Shown here one piece after another: positions 1-5,632 of a stretch of 7,499 bases of DNA (position 1 is its first letter; each line of letters opens with the position of its first letter). The translations under genes were made by a program, and so were the position numbers. The DNA lies in assembly GCA_001871015.1 (NCBI GenBank), contig MNUO01000031.1, positions 1 through 7,499 on the forward strand, in the 5' to 3' direction. Source of the stretch: Candidatus Desantisbacteria bacterium CG1_02_38_46 (GTDB taxonomy: Bacteria > Desantisbacteria > UBA1551 > UBA1559). The notes beneath the pieces are model-generated. The model worked only from the letters and a program-made list of their open reading frames with translations, had not been told where the DNA came from and did no database searches.

Positions 1-797
1 CCTGCAAAACGCTGTCTTCCCACTGCATCTATCTCATCCATAAAAATCAACGCCGGCGCTGTTTTCTTTGCCTGCTCAAACAAATCACGGACGCGACTTG
101 CACCAACACCTACGAACATCTCCACGAAATCAGAACCACTTATACTGAAAAAAGGAACATTTGCTTCCCCTGCAACAGCTTTTGCAAGCAGAGTTTTGCC
201 ACAACCCGGCGGACCAAGTAAGAGCACTCCTTTTGGAATTTTACCTCCTAGCCTTGAAAATTTCCCCGGGTCCTTTAAAAATTCAATAACCTCCTGTAAC
301 TCTTCTTTTGCTTCGTCAACACCTGCTACATCATTAAATGTAATTTTTGGTTGGTCCGGAGTTTGCAATTTTGCCTTACTCTTGCCAAAAGAAAATGCCC
401 GTTCAGCAGGACCACGCATCTGTCTCATGATAAACCACCAGAATCCAACAAACAACAGTAGCGGAAAAACCCATGTGAAAAATCCACTAAGCCATTTAGA
501 TGGCATCTGGACCTTGAATTCCACATTGTGTGCCCGTAGTGTCTTAATTAAGTCCGGATCTTCAATTGCAAATGTGACAAAGGAAATAGGTTTGCCAGAT
601 TCGTCTTTAATTTCCCCTTTGATAGTGTTCTCGCTGATTATAATTTTAGTGATCTTTCCTTGTTCCACATTGGTAAGAAAAGAACTATAACTAATTTCTT
701 TTACCGGCGAAGAAGATTTGATATTATTGAGGAGAATTATCAGTAACAGTGCAAAAAATAACCAGATGACCAAGCCTCTTGCTCTACTTTTTTTCAT
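1..797 (-). CDS. ftsH: ATP-dependent zinc metalloprotease FtsH, N-terminal part (cut by window start)
   Basis: FtsH is the membrane-anchored hexameric AAA+ protease that degrades misassembled membrane proteins and short-lived regulators. Translating the minus strand from the ATG at 797 gives 265 residues before the window ends. Visible in order: a first membrane segment (about 9-24), a periplasmic region with the FtsH extracellular pattern (SYSSFL at 36-41), a second membrane segment (about 108-124), a linker, then the AAA+ start ([14 protein letters not shown] at 154-167). Walker A is GPPGCGKT (195-202), with Cys where FtsH usually has Thr. The pore loop is FVGVG (228-232) and Walker B is LIFMDEID (250-257). 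The second region of homology and the HExxH protease site lie outside the window. A Shine-Dalgarno AGGAG (803-807) sits 5 bases before the ATG. The gene follows tilS in the same direction, the common tilS-ftsH order, here without the hpt gene often found between them. The identity is certain. Confidence 0.97.
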   Translation of the reverse strand, partial: MKKSRARGLVIWLFFALLLIILLNNIKSSSPVKEISYSSFLTNVEQGKITKIIISENTIKGEIKDESGKPISFVTFAIEDPDLIKTLRAHNVEFKVQMPSKWLSGFFTWVFPLLLFVGFWWFIMRQMRGPAERAFSFGKSKAKLQTPDQPKITFNDVAGVDEAKEELQEVIEFLKDPGKFSRLGGKIPKGVLLLGPPGCGKTLLAKAVAGEANVPFFSISGSDFVEMFVGVGASRVRDLFEQAKKTAPALIFMDEIDAVGRQRFA

Positions 798-811
798 ATT
801 CACTCCTATTT

Positions 812-969
812 GTAGTGGCAGAGTTTACTCTGCTAGTAGTGGTAAAGTTTACTCTGCTATTTTGTAGTGGCAGAGTTTACTCTGCTATTTTGTAGTGGCA
901 GAGTTTACTCTGCTATTTTGTAGTGGTAGAGTTTACTCTGCCATTTTGTAGTGGTAAAGTTTACTCTGC
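812..969. repeat. Palindromic repeat array A, 6 copies, between tilS and ftsH
   Basis: Six copies of a 22-base unit begin at 812, 836, 864, 892, 920 and 948. Each starts GTAGTGG or a variant and carries the near-palindrome GCAGAGTTTACTCTGC, which has 7-base arms around a TT centre. The last four steps are 28 bases (6-base spacer TATTTT, or CATTTT once); the first step is 24 bases (2-base spacer TA). The right arm ACTCTGC is unchanged in all six copies. The left arm varies by transitions: GGCAGAGT, GGTAGAGT or GGTAAAGT. The array fills most of the 191-base spacer, ending 14 bases before the ftsH start and 19 bases after the tilS stop. Function is unknown; a folded mRNA element, a mobile palindrome or a protein-binding array are all possible. 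Confidence 0.95.
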
Positions 970-988
970 CATTAGACACTTGATTTGC

Positions 989-2362
989 TCAGGTTTTTCT
1001 AAATATTTCAACTTTCAAAATCTTTTTAGTCCCCTGCGTAACTTTTGCCTCTTCGCTCACCCGATAACCCACAATCCAGATGATTTTTTGCTCAGGAAGC
1101 TGGACTGTTTTCACTCTGGTAATGAGCAGTGGAATCTTTTCTCTCATTTCCCGTGGCACCTTATGGTCAATAAAAAAATCCGATAGTTTCTTTCTTCCAC
1201 TGGCACCCTGTGGGTAAAAATAGTCTCCAATTTTTCTCGTCCTCACAAATAGAGAAAGCCCCACCTTATCTGCATCAAAATAAGCAGTATCATGAGTTGC
1301 ACGATAGGAATGTAACGGTTTATTGTGGTTCAAAATTGTCTTTTTGATTGTGTATTGCCCGGCTTGCTGCAGAGTAATTTTTCCTTTTCGAATGCAAAGA
1401 TTTTCATATTCTTTCTGAGCAATTATTTCCCCTGGTAAATCCAATCTTGAACCTGAAGGTTTCTCATTAATTAAATTCAGTAAATCTTCAATATGCCCAA
1501 AACCCAATTGCAACAAGTCACCCTTGGCTCGGTGAATCGCCTCCCGCAATATCCTGGGTTTAAGAGCGGACGGCACATTTCTAAATTCCTTTATCAGGAG
1601 CATTACATTCCTATCTTTTCCTCTTCTCAAAATGCGAGGCACATACCTTTGCGCTTGAGATTCAAGGTAAAGGTCTTCTTCCTGCAAAATCAAACTTGTG
1701 CGGAAAAGTGTTTCTTTTATATTGGGGTTATAATCCTTGGCAAGTTGTGGTAACAACTCAAGCCGGAGTTTATTGCGCTGGAATACCGGCTCTAAATTTG
1801 AAGAATCCAAACAATAGTCTAATTTGTTTTCCTTTAGATAGGAGAGAATTTCTTCTTTTGAACATTCAATCAAGGGATGAATGTACTTATCATGAACAGG
1901 CAACATCCCTCCAAGTCCTGTATGTCCGCTTCCCCTGAACAAATTCAAAAGAAGCGTTTCAGCCTGGTCATCAAGAGTATGCCCCAGAGCAATTTTGTTG
2001 GCGCCTACTTTTGTAGCAGTCTCATTTAAAAAAGCGTAGCGAACCTCGCGTGCACCTGCTTCAGGTGAAACTTTCTTTTCTTTTATGAAATCCGGCACAT
2101 TTTCGTGTTTAATAAATAGCGGTAAACCAATCCTGTTTGCCAGGTCTCTGACAAAACGCACATCCTTCTCGGCTTCAACAGGGCGAATCATATGGTTGAG
2201 ATGAGCAATATAAAAAGACGTGCCAAATTCACTCTGCAGAGATGTAAGAATATATGCAAGTGTTACTGAATCTGGACCGCCGGAAACACCGATAACAACC
2301 TTATCTTCCTTCCCCAGCATATTGTATTTCTTAATTGTTTTTAAAACCTTTTCTCTCAGCAT
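989..2362 (-). CDS. tilS: tRNA(Ile)-lysidine synthetase TilS
   Basis: TilS uses ATP and lysine to convert C34 of tRNA-Ile(CAU) to lysidine, which switches its decoding from AUG to AUA and its charging from Met to Ile. The 457-residue protein is full length for the two-domain class. The N-terminal PP-loop ATPase motif SGGPDS is at 27-32, followed by HLNH (54-57) and HTLDDQAET (128-136). The C-terminal domain (about 360-455) shows the usual VRTRKIGDYFYP and GRKKLSDFFIDHKVP stretches and an IIWIVGYR strand. The ATG at 2362 gives the expected distance to the P-loop, but no clear Shine-Dalgarno precedes it, because the palindrome array begins 13 bases upstream. It lies between a tRNA gene with a CAU anticodon and ftsH, all in one direction, so all three may share transcripts. 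No frameshift or missing motif is seen. Confidence 0.97.
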   Translation of the reverse strand: MLREKVLKTIKKYNMLGKEDKVVIGVSGGPDSVTLAYILTSLQSEFGTSFYIAHLNHMIRPVEAEKDVRFVRDLANRIGLPLFIKHENVPDFIKEKKVSPEAGAREVRYAFLNETATKVGANKIALGHTLDDQAETLLLNLFRGSGHTGLGGMLPVHDKYIHPLIECSKEEILSYLKENKLDYCLDSSNLEPVFQRNKLRLELLPQLAKDYNPNIKETLFRTSLILQEEDLYLESQAQRYVPRILRRGKDRNVMLLIKEFRNVPSALKPRILREAIHRAKGDLLQLGFGHIEDLLNLINEKPSGSRLDLPGEIIAQKEYENLCIRKGKITLQQAGQYTIKKTILNHNKPLHSYRATHDTAYFDADKVGLSLFVRTRKIGDYFYPQGASGRKKLSDFFIDHKVPREMREKIPLLITRVKTVQLPEQKIIWIVGYRVSEEAKVTQGTKKILKVEIFRKT

Positions 2363-2375
2363 ATTTTATTTGTAT

Positions 2376-2501
2376 GTAGTGGCAGAGTTTACTCTGCTGG
2401 TAGTGATAGAGTTTACTCTGCTATTTTGTAGTGGCAGAGTTTACTCTGCTATTTTGTAGTGGCAGAGTTTACTCTGCTGGTAGTGATAGAGTTTACTCTG
2501 T
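2376..2501. repeat. Palindromic repeat array B, 5 copies, between tRNA-Met and tilS
   Basis: Five copies of the same 22-base unit as the array before ftsH, in the same orientation, begin at 2376, 2400, 2428, 2456 and 2480. Spacers are TATTTT (28-base step) or TG (24-base step). Two copies have the altered left arm GATAGAGT. The right arm ACTCTGC is intact except that the last copy ends in T instead of C. The array starts 13 bases before the tilS start codon and ends 4 bases from the encoded CCA end of the tRNA, so it occupies nearly the whole spacer. In minus-strand transcripts it would form a row of small hairpins just after the tRNA. Confidence 0.95.
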
Positions 2502-2505
2502 AAAA

Positions 2506-2582
2506 TGGTAGCGGCGGACCGATTCGAACGGTCGACACTACGGGTATGAGCCGTATGCTCTAACCAACTGAGCTACGCCGCC
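2506..2582 (-). tRNA. tRNA-Met (anticodon CAU), probably elongator
   Basis: The minus strand folds into a full 77-base tRNA. The acceptor stem is GGCGGCG with CGCCGCT (G1-U72 is a wobble). The D stem is GCTC/GAGC, the anticodon stem TACGG/CCGTA with loop CTCATAC, the variable loop GTGTC, and the T arm GACCG-TTCGAAT-CGGTC. The discriminator is A and CCA is encoded. The anticodon is CAU, used by initiator Met, elongator Met and the TilS substrate tRNA-Ile2. The TACGG..CATACCCGTA arm and the GGCGGYG/CGCCGCT acceptor match what I recall of Firmicutes elongator tRNA-Met. It lacks the initiator features of an unpaired 1-72 and three G-C pairs next to the anticodon loop. Elongator Met is favoured; tRNA-Ile2 is not fully excluded. 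No convincing promoter is visible directly upstream. Confidence 0.95.
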
Positions 2583-2614
2583 ACGGTTATATCGAACTTA
2601 CACTAACGCTTAGT

Positions 2615-2649
2615 CCCCACCTGCTTCGTTTCGAAGAAACGAGGTGGGG
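2615..2649. repeat. GC-rich intergenic hairpin upstream of tRNA-Met
   Basis: The arms CCCCACCT (2615-2622) and AGGTGGGG (2642-2649) enclose a second pair CGTTTC (2627-2632) and GAAACG (2636-2641). This gives 14 paired bases with a 4-base bulge and a 3-base loop. No T-run follows on either strand, so it is not a standard terminator. It stands out from the AT-rich 267-base spacer between the toxin gene and the tRNA, which otherwise holds only the palindrome GCAAAATTTTGC at 2713-2724 and no gene I can support. It could be a dispersed palindromic element or a processed leader structure of the tRNA transcript. Confidence 0.75.
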
Positions 2650-2849
2650 TCGGAAATTTTGAAATCCTGATTGCAAAACAAGACTAAAACTCTATGTTTT
2701 GAAACCACTTATGCAAAATTTTGCTATGCGACACAAATTCATAATAAAAAATAATAGCCTGTTTTGAAATTTGAGATTTAAAAAAGCATTACTTCTTCAC
2801 TAAGAATTGGACAAAGTATCCATTGCTTTGTTAAATTAGAAAGCAGTCT

Positions 2850-3074
2850 TTATTTCAATAGATTTATGAATTCATCCACACTCAGACCTGCGTGTCGAAT
2901 AATGGCTCTCAATGTACCTCTGTCCAGTACTTTGTGGTCTGGGACAACAACTTGAGCAAAAGGTTCGTCGCGACGTAGGATTAGATGACTACCGGCTTGT
3001 CGCTTTAAGTAAAAGTTTGCTCGCTTAAGTGTTTGGGTGCATTCGCGCCCCGAAATCACCGGCAACTTACTCAT
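2850..3074 (-). CDS. hicA: HicA-like toxin (mRNA interferase)
   Basis: This 74-residue protein fits the HicA/YcfA family, small proteins with a double-stranded-RNA-binding-like fold that cleave mRNA when freed from their antitoxin. It starts SKLPVISGRE, has the family pattern FYLKRQAGSHLILRR with the presumed catalytic histidine at 30, and continues with VVVPDHKVLDRGTLRAIIR and a final helix (LSVDEFINLL). Length is normal for the family. The start ATG overlaps the stop of the upstream hicB-like gene by 4 bases, so the two are translationally coupled. The order is antitoxin first, toxin second. No damage is visible. The call rests on recognised family motifs; toxicity is inferred. Confidence 0.9.
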   Translation of the reverse strand: MSKLPVISGRECTQTLKRANFYLKRQAGSHLILRRDEPFAQVVVPDHKVLDRGTLRAIIRHAGLSVDEFINLLK

Positions 3075-3277
3075 ACTACCACCGTTAGAACCTCAAACCG
3101 TTCCTCAGGAACAGATAACCCATCTTCTTTGAGCACAGTAATGTATCCTTCAATAGCTTCGCGAATGTTTTGAATAGCTTCCTCTTTGGTTTTACCTTGA
3201 CTTATACAGCCAGGCAATGTAGGACACTCAACCACCCAGTAACCATCCTCACCAGGATATATTATTACCTCTCGCAT
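3071..3277 (-). CDS. hicB: HicB-like antitoxin, short form
   Basis: This 68-residue protein has the HicB N-terminal partial RNase H fold: a beta strand EVIIYPGEDGYWVVECPTLP, the typical GCISQGKTKEEAIQNI segment, and a helix EAIEGYITVL. HicB proteins neutralise HicA by covering its active site. Many also carry a C-terminal ribbon-helix-helix or HTH domain that represses the operon. None is present here, as the protein ends after FEVLTVVV. A strong Shine-Dalgarno GGGAGG lies 7 bases before the ATG. The gene overlaps the end of the upstream 76-residue gene by 13 bases and the start of hicA by 4. If this short HicB does not bind DNA, another factor would have to autoregulate the locus. Confidence 0.88.
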   Translation of the reverse strand: MREVIIYPGEDGYWVVECPTLPGCISQGKTKEEAIQNIREAIEGYITVLKEDGLSVPEERFEVLTVVV

Positions 3278-3495
3278 TGTTCATCCTCCCTTTCAAAATA
3301 TTTCATTTTATTGTTATGTTCTACATATTTTGTTTCAAGTCCATAAGCAATTAAATGCTGGACTATGCCGCAGACGAGTTCGACAATCGCCACGACATTT
3401 TTCCCTTTTGAATCGGGAAGAAGTTTCTGCAAACTTCGTTCTATCTCTTCGGCTTTGCTCTTATGCCCTTCAGCGTTCATATAATATTCTTCCAT
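3265..3495 (-). CDS. Unrecognised 76-residue protein leading the hicBA locus
   Basis: I do not recognise this protein with confidence. It is a small, charged, largely helical protein: an N-terminal amphipathic helix (KSKAEEIERSLQKLL), then VVAIVELVCGIVQHLIAYGLETKY, and a very polar tail ending EDEQCER. The second helix, with a central His and a following EHN, vaguely recalls small HEPN-type proteins, but no catalytic RxxxxH pattern is complete. It overlaps the hicB-like gene by 13 bases and shares its promoter, so it is probably part of the same unit. The start is uncertain. The ATG at 3495 has no Shine-Dalgarno; the ATG at 3480 has a weak GGAAG 8 bases upstream and would give 71 residues. 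The tail could be a truncation. Confidence 0.7.
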   Translation of the reverse strand: MEEYYMNAEGHKSKAEEIERSLQKLLPDSKGKNVVAIVELVCGIVQHLIAYGLETKYVEHNNKMKYFEREDEQCER

Positions 3496-3517
3496 TCAGA
3501 AATTTAAGATAGTATAT

Positions 3518-3546
3518 AGTATATCAAATAATCTAATAAATGTCAA
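3518..3546 (-). promoter_or_regulatory. Sigma70-type promoter of the HicBA-type locus
   Basis: On the minus strand a perfect -35 box TTGACA (3546-3541) is followed after 17 bases by TATACT (3523-3518). Transcription would start near 3511, about 16 bases before the first ATG of the 76-residue gene. The -10 box sits in a direct repeat of TAGTATA (plus strand), which could be an operator for autoregulation. The promoter lies just after the terminator of the upstream operon, so the toxin locus looks transcriptionally independent. Confidence 0.8.
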
Positions 3547-3567
3547 GAAAACGCAAAAATCTGCTGG

Positions 3568-3600
3568 AAAAAATAAAAAACCGCCGGTAGATTGGCGGCT
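3568..3600 (-). terminator. Rho-independent terminator of the exporter operon
   Basis: On the minus strand the stem AGCCGCC and GGCGGTT (one G-U pair) encloses the loop AATCTACC. It is followed at once by a tail of 12 T in 13 bases (3580-3568). It lies 118 bases after the MFS stop codon and 22 bases before the toxin-locus -35 box, which closes the exporter operon cleanly. Confidence 0.9.
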
Positions 3601-3666
3601 AATTACAATCAAAAATTCATCAATAAATGATACTCTAATTGCCCGAAGAAGTTACTTAGAAACAAG

Positions 3667-3693
3667 CCTGCCCGCCAATGTGGTAGTGGCAGG
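3667..3693. repeat. Small GC-rich inverted repeat after the MFS gene
   Basis: The arms CCTGCC (3667-3672) and GGCAGG (3688-3693) enclose a smaller CCA..TGG pair. It lies in the 117-base stretch between the MFS stop and the terminator. It has no T-tail. It contains GTAGTGGCAG, the first 10 bases of the palindrome unit found around tilS, but not the rest. It is probably a short intergenic palindrome of unknown role. Confidence 0.45.
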
Positions 3694-3717
3694 TGGTACA
3701 TTTTCGGGAGGCAGATG

Positions 3718-4878
3718 CTAATTGTTCTGCATAGAAGTTATAACTCTGGTTGCCATAAAACCGACTATAAACATTATTAAAGAAGCGGAAATAAAAATCA
3801 TACCAATTCCCCATTTATTCAAAATATATCCATTTAAAAATGTTCCTATTCCACCACCCACAAACATATTAAAAGAAGCTAACGACATAACTGTACCTCT
3901 TAATTTGGGCATAAGTTGCTGGGCAGTTGTCACCAGAGTTGATTGAAAGAAAACAAACGCCAATCCAAATCCAAATAAGGAGACAGAAATTAAAAACGGA
4001 GAATGCCAGAACGATAGGGTTGCCAGAGATGCCCCGCCCAAAACACCAGCCAGCAGAAGAAACCTGTTTCCCATCTTTTGTCTCATTGTGCCAGCTTTTC
4101 TCCCGCCAATTACACTTGCTATGCCAAAGAAAGTTAAAAGCAGCCCGACTATCAGGATATTATAACCCGTTCTGATTTGAATAAACTTACCAGAATAAGT
4201 AAAACTCCCGAAAACACAATAGCCCACAAAGAAGATGATGCTCACTACCTTGAGCAAATCTTTGTTTGCAAAGGCTTGACCGTATACTCTGCCGAAGTTC
4301 AAACTTCCAACAACTCCCGGTCTTTTCTCAAGCATTTTTAACATCATTATTGCAATAATAAGCTCAGCGATTCCGTAAACCAAATATACTAACCGCCAGG
4401 AACCTAAATATGACAATATTCCTCCAATTGCTGTAGCAGATGCCCCGCCCAACATCATCAAACCCATTACTTTCCCTATTGCATTCTGTCTGGATGAATC
4501 GTCAAAACTTTCTCCAATCAGTGCCATTGTAACAGGCAGGATGCCGGCAGCAAAAGCGCCATTTATTCCACGAATGACACAGAGGGATGTAATATCAAAA
4601 GCGGCTGCTCCTAAACAACTAAAAATTGCTGTTCCAAAAGCGGCTATATTAATCACCTTGGTTTTGCCATACCTGTCGCCCAGAGGGCCAAACAATAAAG
4701 TAAACAGCCCAAAAGGTAACATATAAGCGGTGACTGAAAAAGCGGCTCTGCTAATATCTAAATGAAAATCCCTGGCTATATTTAAAAGCAAGGGGGCGGC
4801 AGCGTAATTGTCTCCGTTGCACCAAAAAACCAGAATCCCAAGCAACAAAACCATTTGATTCAAACGATTAGAATTCAT
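3718..4878 (-). CDS. MFS transporter (probable exporter)
   Basis: This is a major facilitator superfamily protein of 386 residues with about 12 hydrophobic helices, the normal size for the family. The hallmark motif A lies between helices 2 and 3 (GPLGDRYGKTK at 64-74). Helix 4 has RGINGAFAAG (103-112), resembling the proton-coupling motif B of drug-type exporters. The substrate cannot be read from sequence, and it does not resemble the arsenite carriers ArsB or Acr3. It is the last gene of a unit that starts with an ArsR-type regulator and a Cys-rich protein, so a metal, metalloid or thiol-conjugate exporter is a reasonable inference. The ATG at 4878 is chosen because GGAGG (4884-4888) lies 5 bases upstream; an in-frame TTG at 4890 would place the Shine-Dalgarno inside the gene. 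A terminator follows 118 bases downstream. Confidence 0.92.
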   Translation of the reverse strand: MNSNRLNQMVLLLGILVFWCNGDNYAAAPLLLNIARDFHLDISRAAFSVTAYMLPFGLFTLLFGPLGDRYGKTKVINIAAFGTAIFSCLGAAAFDITSLCVIRGINGAFAAGILPVTMALIGESFDDSSRQNAIGKVMGLMMLGGASATAIGGILSYLGSWRLVYLVYGIAELIIAIMMLKMLEKRPGVVGSLNFGRVYGQAFANKDLLKVVSIIFFVGYCVFGSFTYSGKFIQIRTGYNILIVGLLLTFFGIASVIGGRKAGTMRQKMGNRFLLLAGVLGGASLATLSFWHSPFLISVSLFGFGLAFVFFQSTLVTTAQQLMPKLRGTVMSLASFNMFVGGGIGTFLNGYILNKWGIGMIFISASLIMFIVGFMATRVITSMQNN

Positions 4879-4900
4879 TTTTACCTCCAAAATTGCTTCA

Positions 4901-4936
4901 GGGCGGAGGGGAATTTAAAAATCCCCCGCCCGCCCC
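4901..4936. repeat. GC-rich imperfect hairpin between the Cys-rich gene and the MFS gene
   Basis: GGGCGGAGGGGAATTT (4901-4916) faces AAATCCCC followed by CGCCCGCCC (4919-4935), with a few bulged bases. It fills most of the 66-base gap between the small protein gene and the MFS gene. No T-run follows, and the MFS ribosome site begins 13 bases downstream on the minus strand. It may set relative expression by partial attenuation or protect the mRNA from decay. It could equally be a dispersed palindrome. Confidence 0.65.
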
Positions 4937-4944
4937 ATTTCCGC

Positions 4945-5148
4945 CTATTCACTTTTAGTTCCTTTAAGATGTTCTTCCACGGCGGCAAGTTCCTTTTTAA
5001 GCTGGTCCTTGTATTTTTCTAGCTGTTCCTGTTCTTCTTTGGCAGATACAAAACGCCGCAGGAAAGGTCCACACCCGCACCCACAACGGCCAGAAGTATG
5101 ACCCCCGTGCCCAAAACCTCTTTCGTTCCCACCTGGTTCGCAGCACAT
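4945..5148 (-). CDS. Small Cys/His-rich protein with coiled-coil tail
   Basis: This is a 67-residue protein I cannot assign to a named family. The N-terminal third is a flexible Gly/Cys/His region: Cys 2 and 3, HGGH at 14-17, and CGCGC at 22-26. After a short PFLRRF linker comes a heptad-like helix (about 36-62: EEQEQLEKYKDQLKKELAAV). This suggests a cytoplasmic soft-metal ligand held by a coiled coil. The CxCGC plus coiled-coil segment (22-63) aligns without gaps to residues 90-131 of the ArsR-type regulator encoded just upstream, with 15 identities in 42 positions including KYK. The start at 5148 is chosen for the Shine-Dalgarno GGAGGTGA 5 bases before the ATG; the in-frame GTG at 5157 lies within that site. 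A perfect inverted repeat upstream is the likely operator, and the MFS gene follows. It might be a metallochaperone for the exporter or a modulator of the regulator. Confidence 0.85.
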   Translation of the reverse strand: MCCEPGGNERGFGHGGHTSGRCGCGCGPFLRRFVSAKEEQEQLEKYKDQLKKELAAVEEHLKGTKSE

Positions 5149-5171
5149 TTTTATCACCTCCCTTGGTCCAA

Positions 5172-5199
5172 TAGTTTAAGTAGTTGTTAAACTACTTAA
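5172..5199. promoter_or_regulatory. Probable ArsR-type operator
   Basis: The perfect inverted repeat TTAAGTAGTT (5176-5185) and AACTACTTAA (5190-5199) has a 4-base centre. A second overlapping dyad is TAGTTTAA (5172-5179) and TTAAACTA (5187-5194). It lies in the 67-base gap after the regulator gene, 24 bases before the ATG of the Cys-rich protein and just upstream of its Shine-Dalgarno. Such long AT-rich dyads are typical of winged-helix dimer repressors. Position and symmetry suggest that the neighbouring ArsR-type protein binds here to control the small protein and the MFS gene. Confidence 0.75.
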
Positions 5200-5215
5200 T
5201 TAAATTCTAAAAAAA

Positions 5216-5632
5216 TTATTTGGTATTTTTACCCTTTATTTCCGAGATTCTCTTTTCAACATCCCCCAATTCCATTTCTAATTCTTTCTTGTATTTTGTA
5301 AGAGACACCAGACTTAATTTTTTCTGGTTTTCAAATCTGCATGTCCCCTTACATCCGCACCTGCAAATTTCATTTACTATAAGTCGGCAATCCTCCATTG
5401 CCCCCCCGTCTATTGAATACGGTATCCAGTATCCCTTTCGTGCGCTACTGACAAGGCCGGCCTGCTTTAGCACCTTTAAATGTTGCGATACTGCAGCGGG
5501 GGTTATCCCAAGTGCTTCAGCGATATTTTTCGCGCCCAATGACCCCCTTGATTTTAAAAGTTCAATTATTTTAATCCGTGTCTCTACAGACAACACCTTA
5601 AATATTTCTGAAGAATCCAATCTTACTTTCAT
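5216..5632 (-). CDS. ArsR-family repressor with extra Cys cluster and coiled-coil tail
   Basis: This is a 138-residue winged-helix regulator. The HTH is clear: TRIKIIELL (18-26), KNIAEALGITPAAVSQHLKVLKQAGLV (35-61) and the wing ARKGYWIPYSI (64-74). Most ArsR/SmtB repressors are dimers that leave DNA when metal or another effector binds. The classical ELCVC metal site in the helix before the recognition helix is absent (GAKNIAEALG here). Instead cysteines cluster after the wing, at 82, 90, 92, 94 and 98 (CRCGCKGTC), followed by a charged helix (about 104-133). This tail makes the protein longer than a minimal ArsR domain and is copied in the small protein encoded next. The effector is inferred to bind these cysteines. 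The Shine-Dalgarno GGAG is 13 bases before the ATG, which is long, and a half-site-like TAAACTA lies between them, hinting at autorepression. It follows the DsrE gene by 39 bases. Confidence 0.93.
   Translation of the reverse strand: MKVRLDSSEIFKVLSVETRIKIIELLKSRGSLGAKNIAEALGITPAAVSQHLKVLKQAGLVSSARKGYWIPYSIDGGAMEDCRLIVNEICRCGCKGTCRFENQKKLSLVSLTKYKKELEMELGDVEKRISEIKGKNTK

Noticed and set aside
196-690. Plus-strand open frame of 164 codons
   Set aside because: It is antisense to ftsH, which has full family motifs on the minus strand.
923-1186. Plus-strand frame running through array A into tilS
   Set aside because: It is a by-product of repeat sequence and the antisense of tilS, with no family likeness.
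812-2501. Palindrome arrays as CRISPR
   Set aside because: Spacers are only 2 or 6 bases and nearly identical, and there are no cas genes.
2586-2591. TATAAC on the minus strand as the tRNA promoter -10 box
   Set aside because: Transcription would start inside the mature tRNA, and no -35 box is present at a suitable distance.
2780-2849. Terminator after the HicA-like gene
   Set aside because: Only a weak ACAAAG/CTTTGT stem is present, and it has no adjacent T-tail.
3681-3700. Relic copy of the palindrome unit
   Set aside because: Only the first 10 bases match and the palindromic core is missing.
4901-4936. Hairpin as a terminator of the Cys-rich gene
   Set aside because: There is no T-run after the stem and the MFS ribosome site follows directly, so read-through is more likely.
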